NCBI RefSeq assembly: GCF_026210795.1
Contig: NC_089460.1
Location: 2,256,501-2,320,500 of the forward strand
Source: Rhizophagus irregularis
Lineage: Eukaryota; Glomeromycota; Glomeromycetes; Glomerales; Glomeraceae
Reading direction: 5' to 3'
Length of the DNA: 64,000 nt
Shown: positions 43,705 through 57,800 of the stretch, piece by piece
Layout of the letters: each line of letters begins with the position of its first letter
Position numbering within the stretch: position 1 is the stretch's first letter
Program-made: the position numbers and the translations under genes
The notes under the pieces: generated by a model
What the model was told of the DNA's origin: nothing
Databases searched by the model: none
Seen by the model: only the letters and a program-made list of their open reading frames with translations

Positions 43705-45503
43705 TTCTTAGTTTTTTTTTTAAAAAAGAATTCGATGATATAATAACAGTCAAAGAAAATAAAAGATAAAAAAAAAGATAAAATAAGTTATTGTAAGAAA
43801 AAAAAAGGAAATTTAAATGAAACAAAAAATTCGTTTATACAGTATATATATATATGTATATATACTGTACTATCTACTATATATTTATTGTTTGTTTTAT
43901 CTTTTGATCAGGATTGTGAGATCTGTTTGTGTAACTTCTTGTTACATGAGACTTGAGCATTTGACTTGATTGAATAGATGATCGGTCAGCTTTTTTCCCT
44001 AAATAGGTAACGTTATTACCTCGAACTGTCAGCTGACCATTGTGGCTTGTCAGATGATTAAAATAAAGTTATTTTTTTTTTCACATGGTAGCCTCATAAA
44101 AGTTGCGAATGCACCATATAAAGTGTCTTATGGCGTATACTACATGTCCAGAATTTGTGAAAGAAACAGTTATAATGAACATCTTTTATTATTAATCGAG
44201 TATTCTTCGTTATATACGTTAACACAAGTGTGGTTAATATTGTCCAATAAGTGGTTTTTCCTTGAATAAAATTCTAATACAAATATACTTTTTTACAAAA
44301 GAGTTTTAATGTAAAGAGACTCATATATATGCTTGTCTCAAACTTCCCCTCATACGAATGGTAATTTATCGTAGTGATTATGATGTCATTTAATTTATTT
44401 AATTTTGCACGAATCACTTACTCCTATGTTAGAAGAGTAACCTTTTAAATAGGAGCAAAATTACTTCAATTATTTTATATGCCCATGCAGAATTAAAGGA
44501 CGTTGCTGTGCCACAGATGTTAGAACATTCCAAGTATTTTGTGTACCAATTCTACGTTTTTCAAAAATTTATTTCAAATGGGGAAGCCCTAAAATCCTAA
44601 GAGTCTTACTTTGGACGAAAAAGTCGAGAAAAAGTTATTCATGTACCATGTCACATCATCTCAAAAGCAATGATCCGGAATTGTATAAAATATCAGTTCA
44701 TGTGAATTCCATGTGGCAAAACTCAAAAAAAAGGATCTTTCCGACTTTTTAAGAAATTTTTAATTTGCAGTTGGACATTTTTGCTAACTTAAAATTATTT
44801 AAATCTATTACTCGCAAACAATAATAAAATGAATCTTGCTCCTAATGTTTTTTTTAGATTAAGCTTAAAAAATATATAAGGTAAGAGTTACATTATTTAA
44901 TACTTTACTCGTCTTTTTTAATTTGTTCTTGTTATATTAAAATTCTTGAAACGAAGGATACACAATATTTAATTGGTTACCAGAAAGTTTGATTTTAGTG
45001 CTTGTCCTCCAATAACAAATTTACTACGTTACAACCGTAAAGTAGTTACACTCAAATCTTTACTTGCACCACTTTTTTTTTTTCTCTTTTTGTATATATA
45101 ATATTTCGTTCTTTTTCTTTTCTCTACCTAAAAGAAATTTTCTTTCTTTTTTTTTTAATCAAAATAAAATTCGAAAGGAAGCAACGAGCGTGACCATTTA
45201 CTAATTAATTATTCATTATATTAAGAAATAAATAGCTTTTTTTGGAAGCAAGCATTGCTTACATTATAATTGATAATACATTCTTATTTGTTTTACAAAC
45301 ATACATAAACTGTGCAGCTTTTATGGTCGAAGCGCGTGGCGAAATATATTCTTTAACCTTCAAAGATAATAAGGTTAACCACATGAACTATTGATAATAC
45401 AAATACAAAACAAAATTTTTTTAAAAAAAAAGAAAAATAAAATAAAAATAATTTCTTTAATATATATTACATCACTAGACTAGACATAAAAGTAATAAAA
45501 ATT
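43705..45503. other. Divergent intergenic region
   Basis: It separates the minus-strand 42529-43704 gene from the plus-strand RGS gene. TATATATATATGTATATATA lies near 43843, about 140 bp upstream of the first gene. Positions 44460-44760 are less AT-rich but have no long frame. A 75-codon frame at 44042 starts with GTG and is not supported. T-rich pyrimidine tracts at 45070-45160 and an A-rich leader at 45415-45470 precede the RGS gene start. Confidence 0.5.
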
Positions 45504-48500
45504 ATGTCGTCAAAATCTACTGTGACGGATCCGCAGACACAAACACCAACGAAAAATATTATTTTATCTTACAGTAGTAACTTTACTCCTACCATTAATA
45601 ATACAACTTCTTTACGCAATGCACACCGGAACGTTATGGCACATACTCGTAACTCCTCCTCCCCTGCTTCATATTTTAACTCAAATTCAACATCTCATCG
45701 TCGTGTATATAGTGCAAAAAGTATATTAAGAGAAAGTTATTCAGGAAATAGTAAAAGTTTAAAGAGTAAAGAATCAAATAATATCAAGAATAATGACGAG
45801 GAAATACACCGTTTGATAAATTCTGATAGCGCGACCATAGAAAAATCTAATGATTTTCCCGAATCTTCTTACGCGGCTGCTAATTCTTCAGACGTTTATT
45901 CACAAACTGAGAATATTAATAGAAGATCCTCTATCTCACTTTCTTCTTCATCCTCCATTCGTTCAGTGCACCCATTTACTCATATCCATAAAAAACGTTT
46001 GTCAAGAACAATTCAACATATTTCTTCATTTATACAAATTGTCGCGAATATTACTTCTACAATATCTGTTCCAATAACTATTGAAAAAACTTACACCGTA
46101 GAAAGGTTAGCAAGACAGATTGAAGCAGAATATGCATTTAAGTTTGGTGGATTTGAACAAGGTGGTTTATATGAGCCACTTGAAGTAGGTTTATTGTATG
46201 ACGTCAGTATGATTTCATTAAGATTTCGTGATCTTGTGGGTGATGTTTTAGAGCATGGTGATGTTGTAAATGTACTTAATATTTATGAAGGTACGTTAAA
46301 TTAAATGAACAAAAAATTTTTTCACATCCAAATCAATCTTTATAATAATTTTTTTTTAGGTTTTAATGATAATATCGAAAAAGATGATTCTGATTCAGTT
46401 ATCAATATTTTACCATCGGAAACTAAGGAAACTAAGACTAGTGAAGTTAAAAGATATAGTATGCCGATCATTAGCCCTAGAAATAGCACAATACTTCCTC
46501 GTTCTAATTCACCAACTCCAAATACTTCAACATCATCTTTGCAATCTATAATACATAATCAGAAAGAAATTCAAGATTCAGAAACAAGATTTCAAGCTGT
46601 TCTATCAAATACGCTTGCAATTAATTATTTCCAAAAATTTGCTATTAAGGAATATTCGGTTGAAAATTTATTATTTTGGCTTGATGTAGAACTCTTTGCT
46701 GCGGGAAATTCTTGTGATATTGAAGATAATTATTTTGAGGAGCAACAAACTGCCGTAATTCACGCGAGATATATTTATTATACTTATATTTATTCAGATG
46801 CTCCTTTACAAGTGAATATTAGCGATGAAATCAGAAGAGATATTAATTGGCCAATAGATGATGATGATGTTGTGGAGAGAAATATGTTTGATGAAGCGCA
46901 AGAAGCCGTTTATCAATTGATGAAAGGTTATACTTTTATCGGATTTGAGGATAGTCCTGAATGGCAAGAGTGTGCGAGAAGAAAAAAATTAGGTATTTAA
47001 ATGATTATATATTTGTTAAATTACAAAAAACTTTGCCTACTTAATTGTTAATAATATTTTTTTTAAAAAAAAAATTATATAAAGAACCTAAAGAATATCA
47101 AAGCTATGAAATGACAAAATCGCTTGAAAGCTATTTCCATCCAAATATGTCAATTATGCTTGCTGTTACAATGGCTCATGATCCTAGTATAAAACAACCG
47201 CCAGTATCCCATCATTATAAAGAGCAAACCCTTCATACTATATTGTCACAATATTTCCCTGAAACCATTCTTCTTGATAATAGAGGAATAAGAAGAATGC
47301 AATGTGCTGCTAATGATGAAAATCCAAATTTGAACGGATATTTCGATAATGAAAATAGATTAACAAATGCACAAAGAATGAGAAAAATTAAAAAAGAAAG
47401 AAAATTGAAATGGGTTTTTGGAGAGAGAATTAATAGAATGGATGATCAAATTGTTGTCATGCCAGATGAAACTCTTTACGGTAATGGTAGAATAGGATAT
47501 GGTGATGATGATGATACGAAGAGTATTTCATCAACTATATCTGAAAATAGGAAAGTTGCAAAGGATGTTTGGAATAAGAAGAAGAAAGTAGAGAAATTAG
47601 AATCAATATTTGGTAGAGGGTTAAAGGATTCTCAACTTTACTCTCAAAATATATTAAATGAGAAAAGAGATTCTTTAACGGGAACTCTAAATAGTCCATC
47701 AACAACACCACAGACCCAAAATTTTAATTCGGAAACTCCTGATAGTCCTCAGTTGCAAACAATGAACGAATTGAGCGCAAATGATAGGAGAATGTTATGG
47801 AAAAAGACCAAGAAATTACAAATAATGTTTGGAGAAGCATTGGATGAAGATATTGTACGACAAGCTTTAACACTTCCAGTCATTCAGTCAACTCCAGGTC
47901 ATTCTCCAAACAGTGAAAGATTTAGCAGTGATAGATCGACATATAATGATCATGATAGATATAGTAGAAGTAGTAATGGATCATTCATGAACAAACAAAT
48001 TAATCGTCGTGCATCTGATTCAATGATTTCACCATTAATTCCATCAGAGTCGACTTCTAATACTATAACATCATCCATAGTGACCCCACCAGCAAGTCCT
48101 CCCGTTTCACTCGATGAAAAATTGAGTAATAAACATACGATCAAGGGTGTACCTTCAATTAATCCTGATACTGTTCCATTGATTATTGTTAACAAAGACA
48201 CGAAAGAGTACCGCCGTAAGAAACTGCAAAAACTTTATCGATTCTTAGGCGAAAAAGTTCCTATAAATGCTGTATTGGGTGAATACGACGATGATTTAGA
48301 AGAACCTTTAACACCTCAATCAGCTCCATTATCACCACCACCACCACCACCACCGCCGCCGTCGTCAAATTTTAAGAATAAAAAAAGACGACCTAACTCA
48401 TTATCTTTTAACAAGAAGGATTCCAAGGATAATATTTCTTTCATATCAAACACATCAAACACATTGGATCAAAATGATGTCTCTGTTACAAAATTATCAG

Positions 48501-49213
48501 CTGTGGATAGAAAACGTCATCTTCAAAGAGCTGTTAAGCTACAAAAGATGTTTGGTGAAACACCCCCACAGAATTTAATTTTTTCACAATCCAAGTTTAT
48601 GTCAGACAATTCGTCGGATTGCTCAAGTATTGATCTTCATCGTAGAAGCATCATGTCTCTTGAATATTTGATGGAAAATGATAGAGAAACAATGTATGAA
48701 CTTATTAATTATATGGAAAATAGTGATGAAGGAGAAAATCAAGAAGATACTGACAATATAGATTCAAGAAGAAAATCATCTCCTCCAACACCTTATTCAA
48801 GTTCACCATCAACTAATTTTGCATTGCCCAATCAACAAAATAGACCACGTAAACAAAAAAAATTAAAAGGAATACGTAAATTGTCTCACTTTTTTGGTGC
48901 CACATACGGACAAATGTTTCCAGACCAAGTATTGGGAGAGTTATTAGGAGATCTTGAACGGGAGATTAGAGATGAAGCAAAACAAAATAATCAGCTTGAT
49001 AAATCTGTTGTAGCGGGATTAATGGATCAATTGGAGGAATTAAGAGCAAAAACTAGCGAATTTGGGCCCGATTCTGGTGATGAAGGCGGTACTACCGAAG
49101 GTTCAGCTATAACAGATGATGAATATTCATTGGAAGGATTACGTAGAGCGTTGGAAAGAAATGGTAAAAATAGAAGTTTTGACAGTGAAAAAATGCTGAT
49201 AAGAACAAGATAG
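45504..49213 (+). CDS. RGS-domain protein with Lys-Leu/Phe-Gly repeats (1182 aa)
   Basis: Exons are 45504-46290, 46360-46992 and 47085-49213; GT-AG introns keep frame. RGS domains bind and speed GTP hydrolysis by G-alpha subunits, and this one lies at about residues 335-473: FQAVLSNTLAINYFQKFAIK, VENLLFWLDVELF, ARYIYYTYI, VERNMFDEAQEAVYQLMKG. Before it are a disordered Ser/Asn-rich part (1-165) and a folded-looking segment (ITIEKTYTVERLARQIEAEY to VLEHGDVVNVLNIYEG, about 190-262) that may be ubiquitin-like. After it, six short repeats of the form K(L/x)xxxFG(E/R/A) occur near residues 578, 640, 712, 852, 954 and 1066 (KWVFGERI, ESIFGRGL, QIMFGEAL, YRFLGEKV, QKMFGETP, SHFFGATY), separated by Ser/Thr/Pro-rich linkers and a run of Pro. 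It is probably cytosolic or membrane-peripheral. I do not know a named orthologue. Confidence 0.85.
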
Positions 49214-51031
49214 ATGATTTTGGTGGGTTAAATATTTATTTTTTTTTTTAAAAAAAAAAAGGGAAAAAAGAAAAAAAAAAGAAAAAAATAATATTATGGT
49301 AGACCGGAAATAATTTTTTTAAAAAAAAGTTTGTGGGAAGGAATCATAGCTATTTTATTACTTATTATTGTATATAGTTTTGAAAAAAAAAATATATATA
49401 TTAATTTATTTTAATTATTATTATTATTCTTATTAATTTTTCTTTTTTTTTGTATATTATACTATCTTGTATTGTTTTATATTTTCACCTGTTTATATAA
49501 TACACGACTTCATTTTTTTAAAAATATTTCATTTTTTTAAGTACATAATTATATATAAAAAATAAAAAATTTGGTTCTTTCAAATTTTAACTCTTCTTAA
49601 CTGTTTATTTTTGTTTAACGATTTTCGAAATGATGATGATCTAAATCTAATACATTTGATTTACGGAGTGTAGACTTAAGTAGTTTGGCGGTTAAATAGA
49701 TTGATAATTTGATATCATATTATTTTTTCTTACTGACTTATGCAAGAAAGAACTCAACCTATTTTTATGCATTTTCATTATATAAATAGATAATTATTTA
49801 TACCGCACCCAGTCCGCACCCCCCTTAATGCTAGCAATGGCAAATTTAGTGCTTGATTCCGGTCAAACTTATATACTCTTTATATAATATCCGGTATCTC
49901 AACAAAGTACTCGGTACTCACGAATACATTACAGAAACAATAGTTAATATGCAGTAATTGCATTGTAACTGAACTATATTTGTGATAGTAACCGCATAGT
50001 GAAAGATGGTAAATATGCAGTTACTGCATATGAAGGGAATTAAGTCTGTTAAATCTAATGCTAGACAATACGTGATTCGATCATAAGTTATTTTTTTCAT
50101 ATCACAATATTAATATTTTAAGTAAATTGATATTAAAATCGACTTTATTTTTGTGATAAAGTGTCTTGGAATAGGCTACGTACGATGATTTGATATTATT
50201 CATAAAAAAAAAAATTAATTTAATAATTGATTTCTTGGCTTTTTTTTTATGATGCTAAATGATGTCAAATGGTGTCATTTTCGTATATAAAAAATTTATA
50301 GATAATCAGTAACAAAAAGATTATCGTTACCAATAAAAATTGTAAAAGACAAAATATCACGTCCAATAAAAGTTGTCTACCTTGCTTTTTTTATTCTATT
50401 CAATTTTTTTTTACTGATTTAATTATTTGCAACTACATTAAAAAATTTTTAATTCTATTAATGAATTCCTTAATTTAAACTTTTATAATAATATAATCCA
50501 CAAAAACTGTCACTATACAAATAATATATCCCCTTTTAGCATATTTAAACATAAGATAAAATAAAAAATAATACACAGATGTTGAACCTTCGACTTAAAT
50601 TTTAAAACAATACCCGCAAAAAAATACCACTTTTTTTTCTTTTTTTTCTTTTTTTTATACGTATTAAACTCGGTTCTTTAAAAAAAAAATCTTTATAATT
50701 TACATATATATGATTCACATCATAGAAAGTAAGATAAAGCGTATATATAAATAAATAAATAATAATAAACAAATAATTATTAAATCAAATCCAAGAAAAA
50801 AGATTATAAAAATAAAATAAAACAAAAAGCGTAATTATATACATATATATATAAGCAAAAAAAAAATAAAAAACATTTTTTAATGTGTTGCATCATAAAT
50901 TAAAATAAAAAAAAAGGTAATTAAGTAAATCAAAATAGAATAAATCGATATTTAATTTTGAATTACCCGCTCGTTGATAAATATAATTTTTTTTTTTGTA
51001 TTAAAATAAATTAAATTTGCAACGTTAATGT
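49214..51031. other. Convergent intergenic region
   Basis: This is the 3' flank of the RGS gene (poly-A/T tracts 49240-49400) and of the Zn2Cys6 gene (A-rich 50660-51010). Near 49945-50035, ATGCAGTAATTGCAT and ATGCAGTTACTGCAT, two near-palindromes, lie about 70 bp apart. A 60-codon frame at 49918-50100 is not supported. Confidence 0.5.
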
Positions 51032-54000
51032 CTACCATTGTGGTTGTTGAACCCACAAATTTGATGTTGAAGAATTTGGAAATGATTGAGGATGATTTGT
51101 CGATTGTGATACCATTGGGTGATGATGCTGATGATGATGAGTAGGTTGTTGAACTATAATTGGGTGTTGTGGCGAAGGCACATTACTATTGTCAATGTTA
51201 TGTTCATTCACATTTGTATTTGTCCCATTTGCCAAATCACCACTGCCCATCATGGTATGATTATTACTTAATAAAATCGTTGCTGTGTTTTGATCCCCAT
51301 AAGATAAGTAATTAGAAGGTTGGTCTTGATGTATTGATGTAGGATTTACTGTAGGACCTGAAGGAGAATTCGGATGACTTGAAGATAGAGTTCCTACGCT
51401 CACATTGGTTTGGTTTTGGTTCATAGCAGGAGGGGAAGGAGATGACACTGTTGTTGGAATTTGCTGATGCGAATTTCCAACTCCTACCATATCACTCCAA
51501 TCTCCTATATAAAGTTGAGTACTGCTTGGTGTAGTAAATTCCACTATGTTGGGATTAAAGTTATTAGTATTATAATAACCAGAAGATGGAACAACTGGCG
51601 GCTCAGCAAGTGAACTCAAAACCATTGGAGGAGGAATTTCCATGTAATGATGATTCGTAGTCGTTAAGTCATCATTTTGTTGTTGAACTCTAGTATGTGC
51701 CTGTACGTTATGATGATGGGGCTGTTGTTGATAATGAAGATGTTGCTGAGGGAAAGGAGGGGAAGGTTCAGGAGTAGGATTAGGTTTAATTATTCCAATA
51801 GAAGAATTATGAGATAAATATGTAGGTCCTGAATGATGATGACGTACTTCACCCAAAGATTTACGTGGATGAGTTGGTCCTAAAGGGGAAGTAGAAAAAG
51901 GCTGTTGGCGATTCAGTAAACTTGGCGATTTTTCAGTTTTTACAAGAGCCGACATAATAGAATCACCACCATCTGCAGAATCTTGTTGGTGTGATGATGG
52001 AGGAGGGGTTGGTATATTTTTAACTTGGTTGTTTTTATCATTATTATTTCCTCCTTTACTATTATTCCCACCACCTTTATTGTTGTTATTATAACCACCA
52101 CCACTTCCACTACCGCCCCTATTTGGCCCATCACCACCACCCCCACCGCCACTTCTACTAATACGACGAATAGGTTTCTGTGTTTCAGAATTATCCTGTA
52201 TTTTAGAAAGCTGCACCTGATAAAGATAATCCAGCATATTTGTGGCATCTTCTACTCCACAATGACCGTGACCCAGTTTTGCTTCCCGTACCATTTTTCG
52301 AAGGGCATCGATTGTTTTATCCATATTTTTTCTTCCAATATGAGAATATTCAGGATCACCAACATTCAAAACATGTATTGCAGCTGCCTGTGTTAAACAA
52401 TATGCAGATGCACTATATGTAAAATATACTCCTTGAGAATCAATTGGTATACAATTTGCAAGTTTTGTGATATTTCCTGCGGCTTTATTACAAATATCAC
52501 GTGAATCAAAATTTGGAAATTCTTCCGAATCTATATAAGGACGATGAAGAGAAATCAACACTGTGTTGTACATTTGATGCAAATATGCACAAAATAAAGA
52601 TATAGAATTTGGTTCAGGATCACCAACAGGTGGAGGATTAAATTGTAAATGTGAGGGTAATGCTAATGACCATGAGTTTAAAGTTGCGTCAATAGCAGGT
52701 AAAGTATTTCTTAAGGCTCCTGGTTGTGAAAAATATGATTTTGATTGTAAAACATTTCCATAAATCTTCATTAATTTAGAAAAGTGCATATGATTCGCTA
52801 CATCTTGAGCTTCTTCTCCATCGTCATCAATTTCATATGGAAATTTAGTATTATAATCGTACACTGGTAAAGGTTTACTATTAAAACAAAAAAAAATTAT
52901 TATTATTTTTTTTTTAAAAAAAAAAAATTGAACAATTTTATATTTTAATCATACCCAAACGACGCGCACACTATAATCTCAGCATTCATGGCGGCCCAAA
53001 AGACCCTTGTCCGTATGGCCTTTTCAACTTTACTAATATCCCACTTTGAACAATCACGATTTAAACCCAAATCAATACTCATTCTCATAGTCATTCCTAT
53101 TAGCATCCAAATTCTAGTTGAGTTTTGACTCTATTATATATATATGGTGTGTGCAGATATATTTAATATTAATTAATCGTAATTTAATAAAAAAAAAGAT
53201 GAATTCTAATTATAAATAAATTTTTAGAACTTACCGATTTAACACAAAATTGAATCAGAAATAATAAAGCCTAAAAAAAAAAAAATATTCCAATTTTAAC
53301 AATTTTAAATTTAGTCCACAAAGTAATTGTACAAAAAAAAAATCATCTATAATTGAACCTGAACGGTTGAAAGTCGTGCTCTGTCCATAAAATCGTCGAT
53401 CAACGCTAAAAAATATATATATATAAATTTTTCAATATAACAACAAAAGTGTGTATAATAATTATTTAAACATACTTAAAGACCGGTTCCAAAAAATATC
53501 ACCGCAAGTTGCAGGATTATTTGGATCAGTTCGGGTTCTTCTATCATCAGAAAAGAAACTAGCAACTGCGAATATAGAATTTAAAAGTAGCAAAGATGGC
53601 TGATTATTTTTATCTCTCAACTGTTTAATAAATGTAGGTTTATGTATAATAGGACCCCTAGATGCATATCCATGAGTTAAATATAATTGTATTAAATGAT
53701 CAAATAAATCTTTTGGTGGTAATTCTTTTGAACCTTTATATTCAGTTGGAAGTGGTGGTTCTAAAGTTTGAATTTTTTTATCTTTTAAGGAATGTTGTTG
53801 CAAGTCCCCTCCAGAACCTTTGGATGAATAATTTGAATCTGGTGATACGCCATCTGATAATTCATTTTTCTTTGTAGTAACGTATCTGCTATTTGATTTC
53901 ATCGCTGCTGATGACATTGATTCAGTTAATACTTGCATAGTTTCGTGGCCTTCTTTTATTCTTAAAGATGCCGCCATATTAACAATATCATGTACATCCA

Positions 54001-54359
54001 ATTCAGGGCCACTGTTACTATCTCTTGATGTAGAAGTATTACTATTTTGTTGTTGGGTATCAGCTCCCTCAAGATATTTTGATAATACTTGCTCGATCTA
54101 ATGAATCAATTAATAAATTAATTTTATTTTAATTGTTTATATTCCATTTTTTTTTTATTATATTTTATATATATTTTTTTTTATCAAGGAAGATACAATT
54201 AACATTACGAATTGAATGAAAATTTAATAATGTTTTTTTTTTAAAAAAAAAAAAAAAAGAATTTAATAAAATTCCAATAAATTAAACCAAAGAAATTTTG
54301 ATCAATTCAATTCAATTCAAAAAACTAGAGTAAAAAGAGTAAAAAAATTCAAATGAAAT

Positions 54360-54391
<32 letters not shown>

Positions 54392-54842
54392 TTTCTTACC
54401 TTACTCAATCTATCATCAATTGTTTCAACATACCCGCGTTTACTTCCAGGATGGCTATAACTACATTCACCATTGACAGATTTACAATTACCACAGATAG
54501 GATAGTCGCCATCACATTTAACATGTCTTTTCCTGCATCGATCACATGCATGACTATTAAGAAATTTTTTTTATTTTAAATCGAATCCAAAAGGTTGGGG
54601 AAAATGGTTAAATAAGTATATTGTTCCGAATAAACAAATAAATTAATTATATCGGAAAAAGTTTATGCGACAACCTATAAAAGTTAACCTCGAGTTTTAA
54701 GAAAAAGTTACAAAACTTTTTACACACATACATATAAATATATAATGGTGTTTTTTTTATCTCAAAACTCGAGATATGTAATGAAATTATATAAATACCT
54801 GAGTCTAGCCCTTTTCTCTCTTTCGTTAGACATATTGGACAT
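51032..54842 (-). CDS. Zn2Cys6 (Gal4-type) transcription factor with fungal-specific TF domain (974 aa)
   Basis: Seven exons (54842-54799, 54553-54400, 54097-53476, 53405-53359, 53270-53235, 53130-52955, 52877-51032) join in frame. The zinc cluster at about residues 18-45 has C-x2-C-x6-C-x6-C-x2-C-x6-C spacing (CDRCRKRHVKC, DGDYPICGNC, KSVNGEC). It is followed by the Gal4-type linker KRGYVETIDDRLSKIEQVL, a short coiled coil. The middle homology region runs from LFDHLIQLYLTHGY...IIHKPTF through RIWMLIGMTMRMSIDLGLNR and RVFWAAMNAE to about residue 560. The C-terminal 400 residues are disordered: Gly/Asn-rich, then His/Gln/Pro/Ser-rich, probably an activation region. It is a nuclear DNA-binding regulator; target genes are unknown. 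The start could also be ATG 54833, three codons later. The first exon was found by frame and splice logic (RARL then SHACDRC). Confidence 0.9.
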
Positions 54843-57800
54843 ATATTTGAAGTTCTATTTCCGAAAGTTGAAAGAGAAAACGAAGGAATGGAAAGAAAAA
54901 AATAATGAAACGAAACTGTATAAATGCGAGAAATACGGAGGGAGAAAAGAAAAAATAAATAAATAGACAAAGTTAAAGTGTTTATATACAATTTATATTT
55001 AATATATATTCTCTTATAAAATTATTAATTATTACTATAATAAGTCCCCCTAAATCAAAAAAGGGGTTTGATATTAGTTTCTTAAATTTCAAGTCGGCTC
55101 CAATTAAAACAAAAGATTTAACTTAGCACCACGAAATATATGTAAAAAAAAAAAATTTTTTTTTTCTTTTTTGTTAACACTCACAAATAATAAAAAATAT
55201 ACAGTAACCAAAACTAAAAGAGAGAACAAAAAGAAAGAAGAAATTTGATAAAAGAATTATATATATATTATATATATATATTAAATATTTTAAATATTAT
55301 AATAATATATATATATTTATGTATATGTATATATATATATATATATATATTACTAATAAAAAAAAAAGGTGAGAGAAAAATTTGAGAAGGGAAAAAACGA
55401 CAAAAAACTGCAAATCCTAGAGTATTTTACAATTTAATAAAATACTTGCTTATTATTTGTTATGGTTTCGTTTATTGTTTACGTGACTGAATTGTATAAT
55501 TTGTACAAACCACTTTTTTTTAAAAAGAATGGATAAATATAGGTTAATATGATATTTCATTTTAAAGAACCTGCATGGTAGAACACGCTCACATAAAAAA
55601 AAAAAAATAATGAATTTACTGCGCTCATTCAAGTAGGGCAAAAAACTAATTAATTTAAGGAAATTGATAGATAACTACAGAAATTGTATTGTAAAAAATT
55701 TTTTTTTTTTATAAAATTATTAATCAAAAATAATTTACTTAGTTTTCCACTTAAGTATTAACAATTTTTACCTGGCAAAAAACGATTTACCGTCATTCAA
55801 TATTATATAAGAATTAATGGGTTGGTTTACAATTATGCAGTTCATTTATTTATTTATCTATAATAATAATAAATAGGTTAAAAATAAAACAATTTAAATA
55901 TTTATTTTTAATATAAGTACTACCTTAAGGAAAATCAAATAAAAACAATTTCGCTAAGCCTTTGGAGAAAGGTACGATGAAGAATCGAAAACTAAACATA
56001 TTTATTTATTATGTGGTGAAATCTTTATAAATAGAAAATAAAACGAATGGTTTACGAGAAGTCGGTAAAAGGGAAAATAATTGGCCGTGACACCATAAAA
56101 GGAAAATTTCATTTGCTGCGTCCGAACTAAAAAATCTCCGTACTTGAATCCTAACAAATTCTTTAAGGTTGTAAAAAAAATTAGTGATATAAACAAACTT
56201 TTTTAAAGTTGAAAGAATATTTATTAAGAAATTATTGATTAATTATAAATATTGTATAACAAACATATATATATTATATATCTGATATATATATATCGTA
56301 TACCTTCTGATTCACACACCTGCATGTAATCTACAAAATGGGAAAAAAGAATAAATATATTAAAATTAATTATCATGCATTTTTAATAAAAAAAATAAAA
56401 ATAAAATAAAATAAAATAAAAAATAAAAAGTAAAAAATGACGTGAGATGAAACGATCAATTTCATTTCCCCCACACACATTGAGAATAAAAATCTTGAAA
56501 CTTTACCGGTATTTTACGAGACATAACTTGTAAATATCTTTTTCAGCCTTAGAAAAATAATAATAAATAATTCTTACCTTATTTGTACTTTCGAATTTTT
56601 TTTTTTTTCATATTTCCAGAAATAAAGCGGAATAATGAAAGAAAAATTGATTTGAATTTTCTAATAATATGGTTATCATCTGTTGTCATACATGCTACAG
56701 TATATCAGCCAAATTTTTTGATCGTAAAGCTGAAAAGAGTAAAATTCGGGTTAATCGGATGTATCGGATATTAGTGAATTGGAATGTTGGGAGAATTTTA
56801 AAGATATCATATAACAAAATTTACACAAAATTAAAAAGAAAAATTAAATGTTACTTAATCTGTCTAATCTGTCATAGTTTGACAAGAAATAATCATGTGT
56901 TGTTTGAAAAGAACTTTTTTGCATTTTTGTTAAACCCTAAAAAAAAATATATATTTATATAATATATAATATATATATTAAAAAAAGGGAATTTCTTTGT
57001 TCAATTAAATTATCAAATTTAATCAAAATTAACGTGATACAACAATCTGCAAATTATATAATTATTATAATTACTGCGCATTATAATAATAATTCTTTTG
57101 CAATTTTTTTTTTTCGCAAGTTGAATTTAGCCGATGTTTATGTTATATATAATACATATATATATATATTACGCCTAATTTAGTCAAAATAGAAAGATAA
57201 GATATTTAAAATTAGTCAAGTTATAAATTTATTTTGTACATAATATAATTATACAATAGAATATAATAATTTATTTTACCAAATGGAAAAAAGAATAATT
57301 AAAATGGCGTTTTTCGTGTAAAACTTCGTGTATATTGTTGGTGTTTCGGCTATTAAAGATTTAATCTCCTGTTCGGCAAACATTAGCCAAAGAATATTAA
57401 TTATGATTCGTTCTTAACTAAAAACAAATAAATCAAGAATTCTTTAGGATTTTCTAAAATTCTCACCAAACTTAAACTAGTTCCCAGGCAAAAATAGTAT
57501 ATTATCAAGTTTATCATCAAGTAAATAATAAATTAAAAAAAATCTTCGATTCTCTGAGTCATCCGTAAATCATTATTTGATCATTTGGACTTGGCTTAGC
57601 CTTTTCAAAACTCCTTTTTTACGTTAATCTTTTTGATAAATAAAGTAATATAATAAAGTATCGTGAATCCTCACACATAATTCATTAAAAAGGATTCTAA
57701 AACGCATTCTAACCATATAATACTATAATCGTCGCGTCTAAAATTCGATTTCATTTCTTGATGAATCCAAATAAGTTTAATTCAATGTTTTTTCTTTATT

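Noticed and set aside
43843-43870. TATATATATGTATATATA palindrome as a specific operator
   Set aside because: TA microsatellites of this kind are common throughout the intergenic DNA and have no specific support.
52025-52422. Plus-strand frames over the Zn2Cys6 gene
   Set aside because: They arise from the Gly/Asn/His-rich coding sequence on the other strand.
54647-54991. 114-codon minus-strand frame with hydrophobic segments at the start of the Zn2Cys6 gene
   Set aside because: It overlaps the inferred first exon in a different frame; the exon joined to the zinc cluster gives RARLSHACDRC in frame and is preferred.
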